DNA from: Echiichthys vipera
Lineage: Eukaryota; Chordata; Actinopteri; Perciformes; Trachinidae
DNA length: 64,000 nucleotides
Direction of reading: 5' to 3'
Assembly: GCA_963691815.1 (NCBI GenBank)
Contig: OY829648.1
Location: 9,805,889-9,869,888, forward strand
Shown here: in pieces, positions 1-18,262 of the stretch
Numbering within the stretch: the stretch's first letter is position 1
Layout of the letters: each line of letters opens with the position of its first letter
Position numbers and translations under genes: made by a program
Notes under the pieces: generated by a model
Told to the model about the DNA's origin: nothing
Databases searched by the model: none
The model's input: only the letters and a program-made list of their open reading frames with translations

Positions 1-620
1 ATCTCTATAGTGAATTGAATCTTTAATGATACACTGAACTATGACTTTTTGTGATATCAGCAGTTAATATAGTCTGTATAGGGACGACACAGTCGCTAAC
101 TTTGCTTATACTATTTAATGCCACTGCCATGAAACTAGCAGCCCAAGTGTTTTTGCAACATACACATCTCAGTAAAAAGTGTAACGATAGAAAAACACAA
201 GGCTGGATAAGCTCTTCTTTTTAAATAAATGCACAAGACAGTTTAGATTCTGGTTTACTAGCTTTTATCTCTTTTGTATCTCTTTTATTTCTTGACGGTG
301 CTTTTGTGGCAATACTTTAGACTTTTATCATTTGAGGATGACTTATCATGACTATGGAAATTAATATGCAGTAAATGACGATTATCCGAAACAAAAACTT
401 TAAACCAGCAAAGCCTTAATACCTTTACCCGATAAGAACTTGTAGGAGCTATTTCAATCGTTTAATTATTTTGTTTTTGTTATTTTGGATTTCTTTTTTG
501 TAGACACTAGGGGCCCTAAGCACCAGACCAAGCACTTGATAAACAGAAAAAAAATGTGTAGCGTCTGGCTGGTAAATCGAATAACGTCAGCTGGCCATTT
601 GCAAATGACTCTATCAGCTA
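1..620. other. intergenic, nothing recognised
   Basis: AT-rich sequence with many stops in all frames. No repeat family, splice-bounded exon or conserved protein segment was recognised. Confidence 0.5.
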
Positions 621-1020
621 AGATAAGATTAGATAAGTAAACTTTATTGTCTGTCACGAGTGACAGAAATTCATCTTTGACAGGGTAGGTTCAATTTACA
701 CAAAATAAATAAATACATACAAAACAGACAGTCCCACACAATGACAATACATTAATGCCAAAAGATGCAAGCAGTGCAAAGGGGTGACCGAGTGGAGTGA
801 GATATGTTGCCTATTTGTGACTGTTCAGTGTGGTGATGGCTCTGGGGATAAAATATTGTTAATAGATGTTTTTTCGTGCCAACGGGACCTTGTAGCGTCG
901 ACCTGATGGCAGTAAGTCAAAGGATTGGTGAAGGGGGTGGGTTGGGTCCTGTGTGATTGTATTGGCTTTCCTGAGTACTGACCGGGTGCACAGTTGTGGT
1001 AGGGGGGTTTGGGTAGAGCC
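621..1020 (-). mobile_element. LINE-type 3' untranslated tail (reverse orientation)
   Basis: The block opens with a short AGATA-type tandem and then a segment resembling the reverse complement of a retroposon 3' end (actttattgtctgtcacgag). The following GC-richer text resembles LINE 3' UTRs that are common in fish. No reverse transcriptase coding sequence remains, so this is a 5'-truncated copy. The family is not determined. Confidence 0.45.
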
Positions 1021-4000
1021 AATTATTTTGCCGGCCTGATTAACTATACATGCAAGTTTTGTTTTGTGCTTAATGTCACAAAGCAACTGGCGTCGGATCC
1101 ATGTGGCTCTATATCAATAGAACATGATTGTGTGGGAAACACTGCGGCTATTTCATTAGAATGGCATGATATGACTTACAACTTTAATATATCAGCCATG
1201 AACTTTATTTCTCAGTCACATCAGATAGATTTTCACTGTAATGGGGGTTGACAAAAAAGACAACAACTCCCATGATGCCATTCTACACAACATTATCAAA
1301 AAGTCTGTCTCTTAACATTGTTTTGATAGTTAGACCCCCCTCCTTATTGTACCGTTTAAGTTCTCCGAATTGTACCGTCAGCTTTTTTTTTCTATGCTCT
1401 ATCAAAAAATGTTCTCCAAAGCTTCCGACAATAGACCCCCCCCCCTACAAAAACATCACACAGATCTCAGATCAGAATTATTCATACTGCCTTGATGTCG
1501 ACCTTAACTCACAGACTGGAGTCGATGCAAATGAGCCTATTGTCACATTGCTGATCTGATATGCTAATGATAGCTAACAGACCCGGGTCTTGAATGGTAG
1601 GCCACTTTATATGCTTGGTATCTCTGGTGAATTGTTCATCAAAATTGTTTTTGTTTTTCCTCATTTATTTTGAATGCATGGGCAAAAAATGTATGTACTG
1701 TATGCACGTAGTGTAAGGCTTTGATAGAAAGCATATGGTAAAATAATTCCTCGAGAGCCTTTTAGAACAGATGAGCTCATTTATCTGAAAACGCTTTTGT
1801 AATACATGGTATGTACGGATTAGATGATAACAAAGTTATTGTAATGTTTGTAAACAGAGATAAAAACATGTACCATTGTAAATCTATTACTGAAACATAG
1901 GTACTGTACCATGTTCAGGTACCACGATAACAGTGGCAGGTTTTAGTTGAGAAGAGGCCACAGAACCAATTACAATATTCATGTATGAAGACAGCAACCA
2001 AATGTCATGTGTCAGTCAAGCTATTGTGTCTTAGCCAGATTATATTCCATATTATTAGAGTATGGTGATTCTCAGTAGTTTTATTTCGAGAAAAAATTGT
2101 GTTTGTGGGATTTTTATTTTAAAAGGGGACATACTGTATTATGCCTTTCCTTAATTTCTATCATATATGTTATGTTACAGTTTTGATGTTCATATTACGT
2201 GCTTGTGGCCAAAGTGTCAAATAATGAGGTATATGTATGTTTTATCTGCTCTAGGCTCAAGATGACGTTATCGTGTGCCAAATTTCTTTATATGGTCATC
2301 TGCTCCACGCACATTAATGCAGTGTTTACATTATTTACACTGCTAAATGTGCTTTTTTTGTTTCTCCACAGTAGAAAGTGTTGCTATACTATTACAGTAA
2401 CTCCTTGGCTGCAATGATGGATACAGAGACAGCAGCCATGAGCAATATGAGACGGAAAAATAGTGTTTTTTGAATATTTTCTAGTAGAAACCCCAAACAT
2501 GTGTATGAATCACTGAATTGGCATGATATGTCCCCTTTAAGTGATTCATGCCACTTGTAGGGTCTTGCAGTGTTACAGCTCGTCAGACTGGCATTTACTG
2601 TAACGATTAGCATTTGTTCTTCATCTGTAGATCTCAACACAGTGTTGTTTTCAGAGGCTCATTATGTATTCCCCCCACAACTTTCAATTAGGAATATGTT
2701 GTCATCTGACCCTCATTTCCGATTTCTGGAATGTGAAACAAAGTGCAGAGTAGCGCTCAAATGGGAAATTAATAGCATCCTGTCAAATGCCATATGAATA
2801 CTCATCAACAAGAACAGGCAGGAGTCTATCAACTTCATTTATTATGCATGTTGAGCTTTTATTTCTCCTGCAGGGCTCTCAACTCTCAGGACTTCAGAAA
2901 AAAAAAAAAACACCCCTTAGGATTGGAATTGAAATGGTCTGACATACAGTCATTTAATGAGAAAATAGGTGTTGTTGTAACAGTGAGTCAAGTACTCGAC
3001 TGCATCCATCCAGACACCTTGAAATTAATAATTCACAGCGCTGTCAGACTGATGGCCGTATAGTTGAAGGCAGTGTCTCCTGAGGCACAGGTGAAGACAT
3101 GTACATGTATGCCCCAGCCCAAAAACCACTTCACACCCACAGAGACACTAACGCAGCAAAATATGAGTTTATTCTGTTGGGCGGCTGTAATTCAACATGT
3201 GAATTCAACATAATCTGTGTTTTGAAGGGAAATAGTCTGAAATTGTACTGTTAGTGATTGTTTGTGCTTGTTTGTGCCCATAAATTGTTGTATTTAGCCA
3301 GAGCATGCAGTTACAACATGCCAGGAAGCCAGGAATGAGTAATTTAGCTCGTCCATGTCTGTGTAGTTTTTCTAATATCAGTGGAGGGAGGGATGGAAAT
3401 GTATTTCTAGTACAATAACCTTACAAAAAGCATTTTGATTATCTCTAATTTGTGTCTTCTTCTGACTTCTCTTCCTTTTTACCATTACTTTAAAGCTGCC
3501 CTTGATATTCAGAAAATGAATATAGCAGAAAACAAATATGTGTAAAGCTCCAGTGGATTTAGGGCTAAGAATGAAGTCACTCTCCCTCTGGTTGTAATCA
3601 GAGTTTGTTTTGATAGATGTTAGTGCACATGAGTGCCTTGAGTGTCAATGGTCGGTGAGAGTCGTGTGGAGGTAACTTTTTTGTCAGTATTTTGAGTACA
3701 GACCCTTTGATCTAACTCAAATTATAACATAGTAGTCAGGGGCTTGAGGACACCAGTGTTTCATGCTTAACAATGCTTACAGGTGTAGGTGCAACCGGCA
3801 TCCCAGAGATGAGTGTTCATTTCTGGATTAATGTGATTTTTCAGTTTGATGATGAGAACGCCTCGGCCTGCTCAAACAAAAGAAACGACTAGGCCAAAAT
3901 GAATTAGTAGTTTAATATATTTAATGAGAATTTTATATTAGTTATCACTCCATCTATGACGTTTGTGCCCCGAGGAACTCTGGTTTAACTAGAGTTATTT

Positions 4001-4200
4001 TTATTATTATCTTTGATCATTATTGGTGATAGCTAATATTTACTTGATTAACGATAGGTTTATTGAGAATACTCTGAACGTGAGTCAAGGCCCTACATTG
4101 AATTGGTTCTCCGTGTAGTTTTTAATAAATTAAAGTTATTATTTTTTAGTAATTTTTCTTTATTAATATTCTTTTTCAAATATTTCATTTGATAGTCACA
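1021..4200. other. intergenic, no gene supported
   Basis: Several open frames of 70-100 codons occur here, but none has a recognisable domain, a splice context or compositional bias. The stretch is mostly unique-looking AT-rich sequence with short homopolymers. Confidence 0.5.
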
Positions 4201-4204
4201 CTCA

Positions 4205-4620
4205 TGATCCAATAAACCATAAAGTACCTACACAGGTTTAATGTTTACCATGATCACCATCTTAGTTTATCCTGTTAACTTTCTAATATTTGCTTATTAG
4301 CACCAAGCATAAAGTACAACTGAGCAAATTAAAACCTGCTAAATGAAAAGTCAGGGGATATCGCACATTCTAATTATTTGTCCTGAGGGGGACATTTATA
4401 TATGTAGCTAATTTCAAAAAATAAATTTTACAGTTTCAACCTGCTGGCAGGGCTAGTAGGATTCCCCCTCAGGAGAGCATGAACGTCTCCGCAGACCTTA
4501 GCAATTTATCCAATAGATGTTGAGACATTTCAGTCTGACCAAAAACGTAAACCGGCCGACCAACTGCCATTCCTGGAGTTACGTCGCTAACCTAGCATAG
4601 ACAAAACCTTCACTTGTTTC
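4205..4620. repeat. abundant teleost dispersed repeat, degenerate
   Basis: Phrases such as aaaagtcaggggat, gttgagacatttcagtctg and gcaccaagcataaagtacaa match, in order, a repeat I know as very frequent in percomorph genomes. This copy carries indels and a partial internal duplication. The class is unclear to me and no protein is encoded. Confidence 0.45.
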
Positions 4621-5514
4621 AACATATTTGACATATTATTGAACAATTACTCCTGCTGTTCAAGATTACAGTTTACAAAACTTGGACAAAATACCCTACA
4701 ACTGAAAAGGTAAAATTAAAATAAATGCCAGAAATCCCTTTGTGTGAGATTCCTGGAGTGAAAACACCGGGAGTCAGTGATAAACACACGCTAACAGTGA
4801 GAGAGATAAGTGGGAAGAACTAGACACTCTTGTGGCACATGAAACACATCTGTCTCTATCGGAAGATGCGGTTGATAACCGATATGAAGTTGGGACCCTG
4901 AAACTCACTCTGTGTTTGTATAGAACATTACTTCTTGCTCTAGCTTGTGGAGTAATTAAAGAGCTTTTGCCCTTTGGAACCGTCCTCTATCAGATAATGA
5001 AGCAATAACGATTACATAATGTATTTTTATGGAAAACGCAGTAGACTGGTCCCGGTAAGACACTCTAACAGTGCTGTGTCAGCTGACCTTATCATGCCAA
5101 GCAAATCTCAGAGCCCATATTCACTGACGCTGCGTTGCTGCTGCTGCTTTACAAAAGCCTCCTCCACCACAGCCTCCACCTCCTCCGGCTCTGCTGTGTT
5201 ATCCTCCCCGCTGCTGGTTGGAATTGTTTACTATGCTCCCTCCATGCTATTTATTATGTGTTACTGGCGGGACAGACTACCTGCCCACTTAACATTAGCA
5301 GCATGTGGAGGCTGCCTCACTGAAAATATTGTGGCCCACACATTCAGCAGGTTACTGCTGCGGCACTGCCTGCCTTGAGTTTTACCAGTGATAATGGACA
5401 TACATGACAGAATGTTTCATTACAAATGTAATTTATTTTTGTTTTAGACAGAGAAGGCTGAGATCAAACAGAAAGTGTTGTCTGTCACATATATTTCTAC
5501 CTCACATATTCTAC

Positions 5515-5516
<2 letters not shown>
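4621..5516. other. intergenic, no gene supported
   Basis: A 119-codon + strand open frame (5019-5378) lies here. It is Ser/Cys/Leu-rich, has no recognisable domain and no convincing splice sites, so I treat it as chance. Confidence 0.45.
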
Positions 5517-5567
<51 letters not shown>

Positions 5568-5600
5568 GTGTGTGTATGTGTGTGTGTGTGTGTGTGTGTG
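5517..5600. repeat. (GT)n microsatellite
   Basis: About 84 bp of GT dinucleotides interrupted by a few TATG units. The poly-Cys/Val translations across it are artefacts. Confidence 0.95.
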
Positions 5601-6404
5601 CTTTGATCATGTTATTATACCATCTGACCTAAAAGCCACTGACATTTGGTGTGTGCTGGGACATAAGTCTCTGCTGATTGGAGTGGAGGGACCATGCCTG
5701 TGTCTAAATGAGACAGTATGTGAACATCTGGAGGGGCCCGTGTGTGTGTGTGTGTGTCGGGGCATACTTTTCTTTTCTTCTTTTTAAAATGACTTTTAGC
5801 ACCATGTCGTAGTTGGATGTTTAATGTGATGATACACAAACTAATTTGGTTGCAAGTCCAGGGAAGCTTACAGACGATGTTGGGAAGTCTAGTTGAACGG
5901 ATCAATCCACTTACCATCTAATCAATAAATCAAAGTGTGCAATTTATCTACTTAATCAGTTCACATTCTGAAGTAATTTCCATAGCACATTGCATACAGT
6001 AGAAGCTATTCGATATCTAATAACTTTTAATAATTTAGTCAGGCATGGATGTGTGTGTGTGGCACTGTCTCTTTTTTCTGCAAACCGCAAGCTTGCCACG
6101 ATAAAAATAGGTGAGACCTTGAATCTCACTCAAATAAAAGGGCAACAATTATGCTATACTGCTGCGGCAAAGAGCGTTCCCAACAGCATCTCCATGCCAC
6201 GAACTCAAATAAACGTATTGCCATGTCCAGCTGCAATGCATGACATCAGTAACTCCTTTCAGGCAGTGACCTCATTTGATCTTTCTACATGGCAGTGAGC
6301 TCAAAGAGCATGCAAGGATGAGCTATTAAAACTATTACAGCATTTCTTACAAGTGATGTGTGGGGGTTACACTGGTGGATGGTGCTTCATACTGGTGAGA
6401 AGCT

Positions 6405-6575
6405 CTGGGATTTGTTTGACTGATTTTCTTACCTTTTAAAGAGAGCCAGGCTAATTGTTCCCCCCCAGTTTACAGTCTTTGCGCTAAGCTAAGCTAACCT
6501 GCTGATTGCTGTAGCTTCCCATTTACCGTACAAACATGAGTATTATCATTCTCCTCATCAAAACAAAAAAAAACA
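6405..6575. repeat. abundant teleost dispersed repeat
   Basis: The segment containing agagagccaggctaattgtt, gctaagctaagctaacc and a run on toward tttaccgtacaaacatgag matches, in order, a repeat I recognise as very common in percomorph fish. Its ends and class cannot be set from this copy alone. Confidence 0.5.
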
Positions 6576-7420
6576 CATTTCCTGAAGTTCCCTTTTTCCT
6601 TTCTTTACAGCTGTGCATGAGTGCACCAGTTCAATCAGTCTGCATTTCAGTGTGCATTTCCACACAGACATTTAAAAGGAGAACAAAAACTCACTCACTT
6701 TTCAGGTGGTGGCAAATCTGTTGAAATTTGGTATATGGAAAGTGCATTAGCTCACATAAGTTACATAACCCATCACTGTCCTCAGAACACACTGCTCGTC
6801 TTTGTCTTCTTTCTTTTGTCTCTGAGATCAAAATTTCACAGCGTCCTGTGTCCACATGGTTAATATGGATATTGTTATGCTTTCAGGCTCGATATGATGC
6901 ATTCATTTCTTTTTGCAGCTGTTGAGTATTGTATTGTTGACTCTTGGATTATGAACTGTTGGTGAAAAAATTAATTGGACCTTCATACAAATCACGTTGA
7001 TTATTAACTGGTGCAAATTGTTTCTGTGTAATTTCTTTTTTTCATCCTCTACTTCTCAGTAAATTCAGGATTTTAAGACGCCCTAGATGCTGATTAGGTT
7101 TTAAGAGGCCTCAACATGCTAATATGCAGACTGTGTAATTATTCCTTTATTCATTTACTTTACCAAACAAGTAAATGTTAATATAAATCAATCAATCAAT
7201 TAGCCAGTATGATTTAAGACACACAGACATAAGAGTGTGTCATCTTATAATCAGTGCTGTTCCAAATAAAATGTTTTTATTCTACAATATTAGTTAAAAA
7301 CCAGCACAACTTTGTTTTCTAGCTCCTGTCATAGTAGTTTTTTCCATTGTGTTATGAATATATGGCAAAGGTCAGAGCTATCCCTTCTGTCAATAAGCTA
7401 TCAAAAAAATAAGAGGAAGA
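6576..7420. other. intergenic upstream of creb3l3
   Basis: AT-rich and without recognised repeats or coding segments. It lies directly upstream of the putative creb3l3 promoter, so distal control elements could lie here, but none is evident. Confidence 0.45.
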
Positions 7421-7428
7421 GAAACAAC

Positions 7429-7441
7429 AGACTTTGACCCT
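7429..7441 (-). promoter_or_regulatory. candidate HNF4-type DR1 site upstream of creb3l3
   Basis: Read on the minus strand the 13 bases are AGGGTCAAAGTCT, very close to the HNF4 / nuclear receptor DR1 consensus (AGGTCA-A-AGGTCA type with the CAAAGTC core). The site lies about 310 bp before the creb3l3 start codon. CREB3L3 is a liver and intestine gene known to be controlled by HNF4-alpha and PPAR-alpha in mammals, so the placement is sensible. Binding itself is inferred. Confidence 0.5.
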
Positions 7442-7521
7442 CATAGTGTTTTACATCTCATCAGAGACTTCATGTCCTCCGTCTCCAGATAGACCAATGT
7501 GTTAAGTTCCTTATTTGTATA

Positions 7522-7551
7522 CCAATCAGATTATATCTTATTGTAGCCAAT
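7522..7551 (+). promoter_or_regulatory. two CCAAT boxes in putative creb3l3 promoter
   Basis: ACCAATCA (CCAAT at 7522-7526) and AGCCAATGGG (CCAAT at 7547-7551) lie 25 bp apart, about 200-230 bp upstream of the start codon. The second fits the NF-Y consensus very well. No clear TATA box follows. The transcription start would be expected within roughly 50-100 bp downstream, giving a short 5' UTR in the same exon as the ATG. Confidence 0.5.
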
Positions 7552-7751
7552 GGGGACAAGGCAAGCTTGTTAGCTGGGTGTGTTGGGTTGGAGTTTAAAC
7601 TTTGGACCTGAGAAGAAGAGCTGAGAGATACAGTGGAGGCTGCTTCGAACAGAGAGAGAGAGAACTACTCCACAACACAAAATTGGATATTCTGGCTGGA
7701 TCTCTTTGTCTTCTGGGGCTTTTTTGGAGATTCACCCAAGCAAGGAAAACT

Positions 7752-13969
<6,218 letters not shown>

Positions 13970-14365
13970 AAGAAGTAGATTTATCCCTACATGAATTCCC
14001 CCAAATCATCCTCTTCCTAATAATAGAGCAGTGAATTACCTGGGGTTGCATGCTGTTTATACAGATAGGGAAATTCCGTTTTAATCATTTTTTGCCTATA
14101 TATTCAGTCTGTGTATGTATTTTACTGTTTTATATCAGAATATGGATTTGAATCTCACACTGAAATTGCCTGTCAAGATGCAACTGTGTATCCTTTGCCT
14201 CCTGGCTTTGCTAAAATGCGAATTGGTGTGTTGGAGAGGCAAATAGAGCTGTGGTCATGTGTAAAGTTTTGATCTCTGGATAATTTATAAGATGTTGAAA
14301 TATTTTGAAAGCATGTTTTCATTCAAGAAATAATAATAATGATAATTTATGATAAAACTGCCTCG

Positions 14366-14371
14366 AATAAA
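14366..14371 (+). terminator. candidate creb3l3 polyadenylation signal
   Basis: AATAAA lies 397 bp after the stop codon and is the first canonical hexamer downstream. The intervening AT-rich sequence is taken as the 3' UTR. GT-rich downstream elements are weak, so the exact cleavage site is not assigned. Confidence 0.5.
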
Positions 14372-14399
14372 AAAATGTCAAAACGAGATCAGCGGATTC

Positions 14400-15015
14400 A
14401 TTTTCTCTGTTGAGTTTTCGAGCTTCAATGATTAAAAAGGGACTCGATGTTTTCCCCTCGCAGTGCCTGAAAAGATATGAGCCAATGTTTAGACAAGCCA
14501 TGTCTGAAAGGGCGAATACAGTAGCTTTTATGTCAAAGGAGAGAGAGAGAGGGAGAGAGAGTGCAGAAAACTGGGCCAAAGGTGGGACAGATGACCTTTT
14601 ATCTCGTGACTCAGACTTCTTACTCAATAATTGACATATTGATCTATTTACTCGTTAAAGACAGGCCATAGCTTGTGTCCACAGCCCTCGCAGTGTCGGG
14701 TTTGTCAGTACAGAACACACATTGATTGGAAAGTGTTCTTATCCTCGCTGCCACTTGGGCCAGAAATTCATCTATAGGTCTGACATGTACAGGTTGACAT
14801 TTCCTGTGGTCACAACATTTCAGCTGGATTTCACTTCAGAGGAAGGCCGGAGATTCAACTCTATAATTAAATGAGCCCACTGTAGAAACTGACTTGTTAC
14901 TTTTTGACTGAAAACAAGAATAAACCGCAATAAAAACGAATTGATCCTAAAACTGGAAGGCTTATTAATATATTGTAACATCCCTGACACATGGATTTAT
15001 AATAACATCCATTAA
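14400..15015. other. intergenic downstream of creb3l3
   Basis: No gene recognised. A short GA-rich tract lies at about 14541-14562. The remainder is unassigned. Confidence 0.45.
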
Positions 15016-15019
15016 AGGC

Positions 15020-15420
15020 ACAAAGAACATTGGTATTACTGTGTCTCAATGTAATAACCAAGTATCACAAAATAATACAAAACTTTCTTAAACTAATAAC
15101 TTACTTATCGGAAAATAAATAAATGCATTATCTCAAAATACAAACTCAGTACCTCAAAATAATGACTTTATAGCAAAATAATAAGAAATTATTTTTTTTG
15201 TCTAGAAATAATGACTTAGTATCACAAAAAATTAAGACTTTTCGCAATATACTGACTCAGCATCACACAACAACGACTTAATCTTAAAACAATGAGAAAC
15301 AAATTAACAACACAAAGACTTATTATTTTTGAGATGTTAAGTCATTATTTAGATTTTCTCATGATAATGACTTACAGGATCTTTCCTTTATCACAATGGC
15401 AGAAATGTGCTTCCATACTC
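15020..15420. repeat. degenerate ~20-bp tandem-like repeat (AATAATGACTTA units)
   Basis: Units close to aataatgacttagtatcac recur imperfectly many times between about 15040 and 15260. Inverted versions (taagtcattattt) appear near 15345-15375. The arrangement suggests a MITE with internal subrepeats and an inverted end. It is known to me as a recurrent teleost pattern, with no coding content. Confidence 0.45.
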
Positions 15421-15580
15421 AATTGATCCGACACCCTGAGCCAACAGTAAATATACATAACACTGTGATTTTACCCCTCTCAGTGTTGACGCCCAAACGA
15501 CAATGATTCCCAAGTGTTTGAAATCTCACTTTAGTGCTCACTACTGGGTAAACGAATCACTGCTTACATAGACTGTAGTG

Positions 15581-15793
15581 CATGGCTGCCCAATCCTGCT
15601 CCTGGAGAGCCACTGTCCTGTATGTTTTAGGTTTCTCCTGCTCTAACACACTTGAGTCTAAAGATTTTCAAACCTGTGACGAGCTTCAGCTGCTTGATAA
15701 CGAGCACATCATTAGATTCAGGCGTGTTGGAGCAGAGAGAAACCTAAAACATGCAGGACAGTGGCTCTCCAGGAGCAGGGTTGGGCAGCCCTG
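15581..15793. mobile_element. 213-bp palindromic hAT-type MITE, copy 1
   Basis: The ends CATGGCTGCCCAAT and GTTGGGCAGCCCTG are inverted repeats, and the complementarity runs inward for about 70 bp on each side (caacacgcc... / ...acttgag). It is flanked by a perfect 8-bp duplication, ctgtagtg, at 15573-15580 and 15794-15801, the length typical of hAT transposition. It encodes no transposase, so it depends on an enzyme elsewhere. A second copy of identical length lies at 48157-48369. Confidence 0.85.
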
Positions 15794-16045
15794 CTGTAGT
15801 GGATGAGGGAGGGATTTAGGACATAGCACACAGACCATGAATATCTGTACCAGATGTCATTGCAAATTCATTTTTCACTTTTTGAATCATTGCAGCTGTA
15901 TAAATGCTAATGAAATAGTTTGTTTCATGCATACCTTGGCCTTAGACTCCTATGAGTTGCAACTTTTGAGTTGTAACTTTTTTGATTTTGTGGTTTATTA
16001 GAAGATAAAATCAGATCCCCCTAACATAATTTCTTTTGCACAATA

Positions 16046-16330
16046 AACTTAGACTTAGACTTCTCTTTATTAATCCTTTGGGATGAACTCCTGCAAGGAA
16101 ATTGAGTTTCAAGCAGCTTACAAGAACACAAGGGAGATAACCAATAAACTCTTAAGCTTAATAAATACAGAAAGTATAAATTAAAAAAACAATAAACAGC
16201 AAGCAATTAACTCTTAGTCAAATATATATGAGGTAGATGTAAGAATACAGGTCAAATCAAATTCACGGAAAATTAAATCAGGTAAATTAAATGTAGAGGA
16301 AATGTACAAGATAAAATATAAAATATGTAT
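16046..16330 (-). mobile_element. LINE-type 3' tail with (TTAGAC)n end
   Basis: Read forward it begins with acttagacttagacttctc followed by tttattaatcctttgggatga, the reverse complement of a retroposon tail. The same start recurs at 63801-63857. It is 5'-truncated and has no reverse transcriptase left. Confidence 0.5.
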
Positions 16331-18015
16331 GACCGTAAATGACAGAAATGAGCAGTAAGATTAAATTATTGCACTTAAGTGGTGGATAAAGTTACTGCAC
16401 AAAAAAGAAGAAGATAAGTGTCCAGGTATGTAAGGGTAGTAAATTCCAGTATTTTACCTTTTGGGGGATTAATGAAAGATTTTAAAATGTTATCATTCCT
16501 CAAATCACACAAAAAAAGAGATGAATTGTCACCATTGAGGTAATTAACGGCTGACTCTGCTCTGGGCTTGTGTCTGGTTTTTGATTTGCATTTAATACGC
16601 ATCAACTGTCCGCGGAGAGTAGGATTGCAGATTCTGTAAAACTACAAAATTAAAGTAAACAATACTTTAATTAATTTAAATACCATTGTTTAATTAGCCA
16701 TATTAAATATGTTTAATGAAAGGAGCATACTTCACTTGTCTAGAAACATCCAATATGTTCTGTGTCGGCATGAACTGAAGATGTGTGAGCTGGTTGACTC
16801 ATATCTCTGACCTCTATCTGCCCCCCTTCTCCTTACTTTTTTTTTTCTAATCAGGGTGAAAGTCTTTTGACCACTAGTGTCTCTCATCAACACCTTAAAC
16901 GACCTCTTTGATTAACTAAATCTCCACGGAGCCAGGAGGCTTTTACACATAGATCGACTCCCGCTGTGAGTTCGTCCGCCACAAAGGAATGATGGGAAGT
17001 CTGAGTGTGTATTAAAAAAAGAGCACTCATCTTCTTTCTTTTTTAATCATCAAAATTGGCTTTCTCTTTCAGGGTGTGAAGCTGTGAACTGTGTGTTACG
17101 TCACCGTGTGTGAAGATTCCTAAGCTCCCCCAAACTTTATTATTAACCAAATTGTTTTTTCTCAACTTCAAAGGAAGGAAGAGGGAAATAAAACACCTGA
17201 CCACACACTTGTCTTTGTTCTGGCGAGCTTGTCTGCGGCAGCACTTTGAAAACTTTAAAGGTAAATAATAGCCTAGCTGATTTAAATATAAAGTATATAA
17301 ACAGGTATATATTACAAGACTTGTTTTGATGTTCACTGGCTCCCGAAAACTATACCATACAATAATTAAAGTTAAAATATCTCAAACGTCAACAACTTCA
17401 AAGGACAAAATAGTGAATTAACAAACCTAACCACGTACTTCACATTTTTTTAGACATGGGGTGATGTGCTTGTCTGCTGCAGCCCTAATTGGCTAATAAG
17501 AAAAGGTCAAATAAAATTCAGAAGATTTTTGTAAGTACACCGGTTGCCTCTCTCCTGAGCCACACCATACACTATGCTATTTATTCTCTAACATCAAGCC
17601 ATGCATGGAGTGTGTGAAATGCCATGCCAGCAGGATGAGAAACTGTTTCCTTCCAAAAGAACTCATTTTGTTAATGAATTAGTGTTTTCCCTTGTTAGTT
17701 ATTACCATAGAGCTCGTATTAACTGCTACCCTTTTTGCCTCAGTCTCTTAATACCAGTCATTTCCATCTTTACTATACACTGTAAGCTCTCCAAATATCA
17801 GGCGTGGGCAACCTCTCCGACACTCGACCCAAAGCACACATCAGCACAGGAAATTATCGGTGACACTGCCTCAGCATGGATTAACTGTTGGATAATGAAG
17901 GTCTCTGTGAATTACATTTACTGGTGAGAAACTAGTAGATGTACTTCATCTTATAAAGCATGCCTCTTATACATGGGACTTAACATAATCTGTTAATCTA
18001 GTTTATAGTACCTAT
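16331..18015. other. intergenic, no gene supported
   Basis: A 76-codon minus-strand frame (16375-16605) and a 97-codon minus-strand frame (17043-17336) have no recognisable domain. The first could be part of the flanking LINE remnant. Confidence 0.4.
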
Positions 18016-18019
18016 ACTA

Positions 18020-18262
18020 TACTGTCACCCACTCTGACCACTTTTAAAACTAGACTGAAAACTTTTATGTTCACCTCAGCTTTCTGCTAAATCTTTACAC
18101 TTTTAACGTCCGCACTGTTTTTATTATTGTCTATGTTTTTATTCTCTTTGTCTCTCTGTAATGCATTTTAATTCATGACATGTTGTGCTGTGAAGCACTT
18201 TGAGACTGCCTTGTGTATGAAAAGTGCGATACAAATAAAGCTGCCTTGCCTTGCCTTGCCTA
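18020..18262 (+). mobile_element. L2-like LINE 3' end with (CCTTG)n tail
   Basis: The start translates to SPTLTTFKTRLKTFMF and then stops, the characteristic C-terminus of fish L2-type reverse transcriptases. It is followed by a 3' UTR with gaagcactttgagactgcc and aaataaagctgccttgcc, ending in three to four CCTTG units. All upstream coding sequence is lost. Confidence 0.7.

Noticed and set aside
5404..5787. 127-codon frame with Cys-Val repeats
   Set aside because: It is driven by the (GT)n run, and the flanks show no domain.
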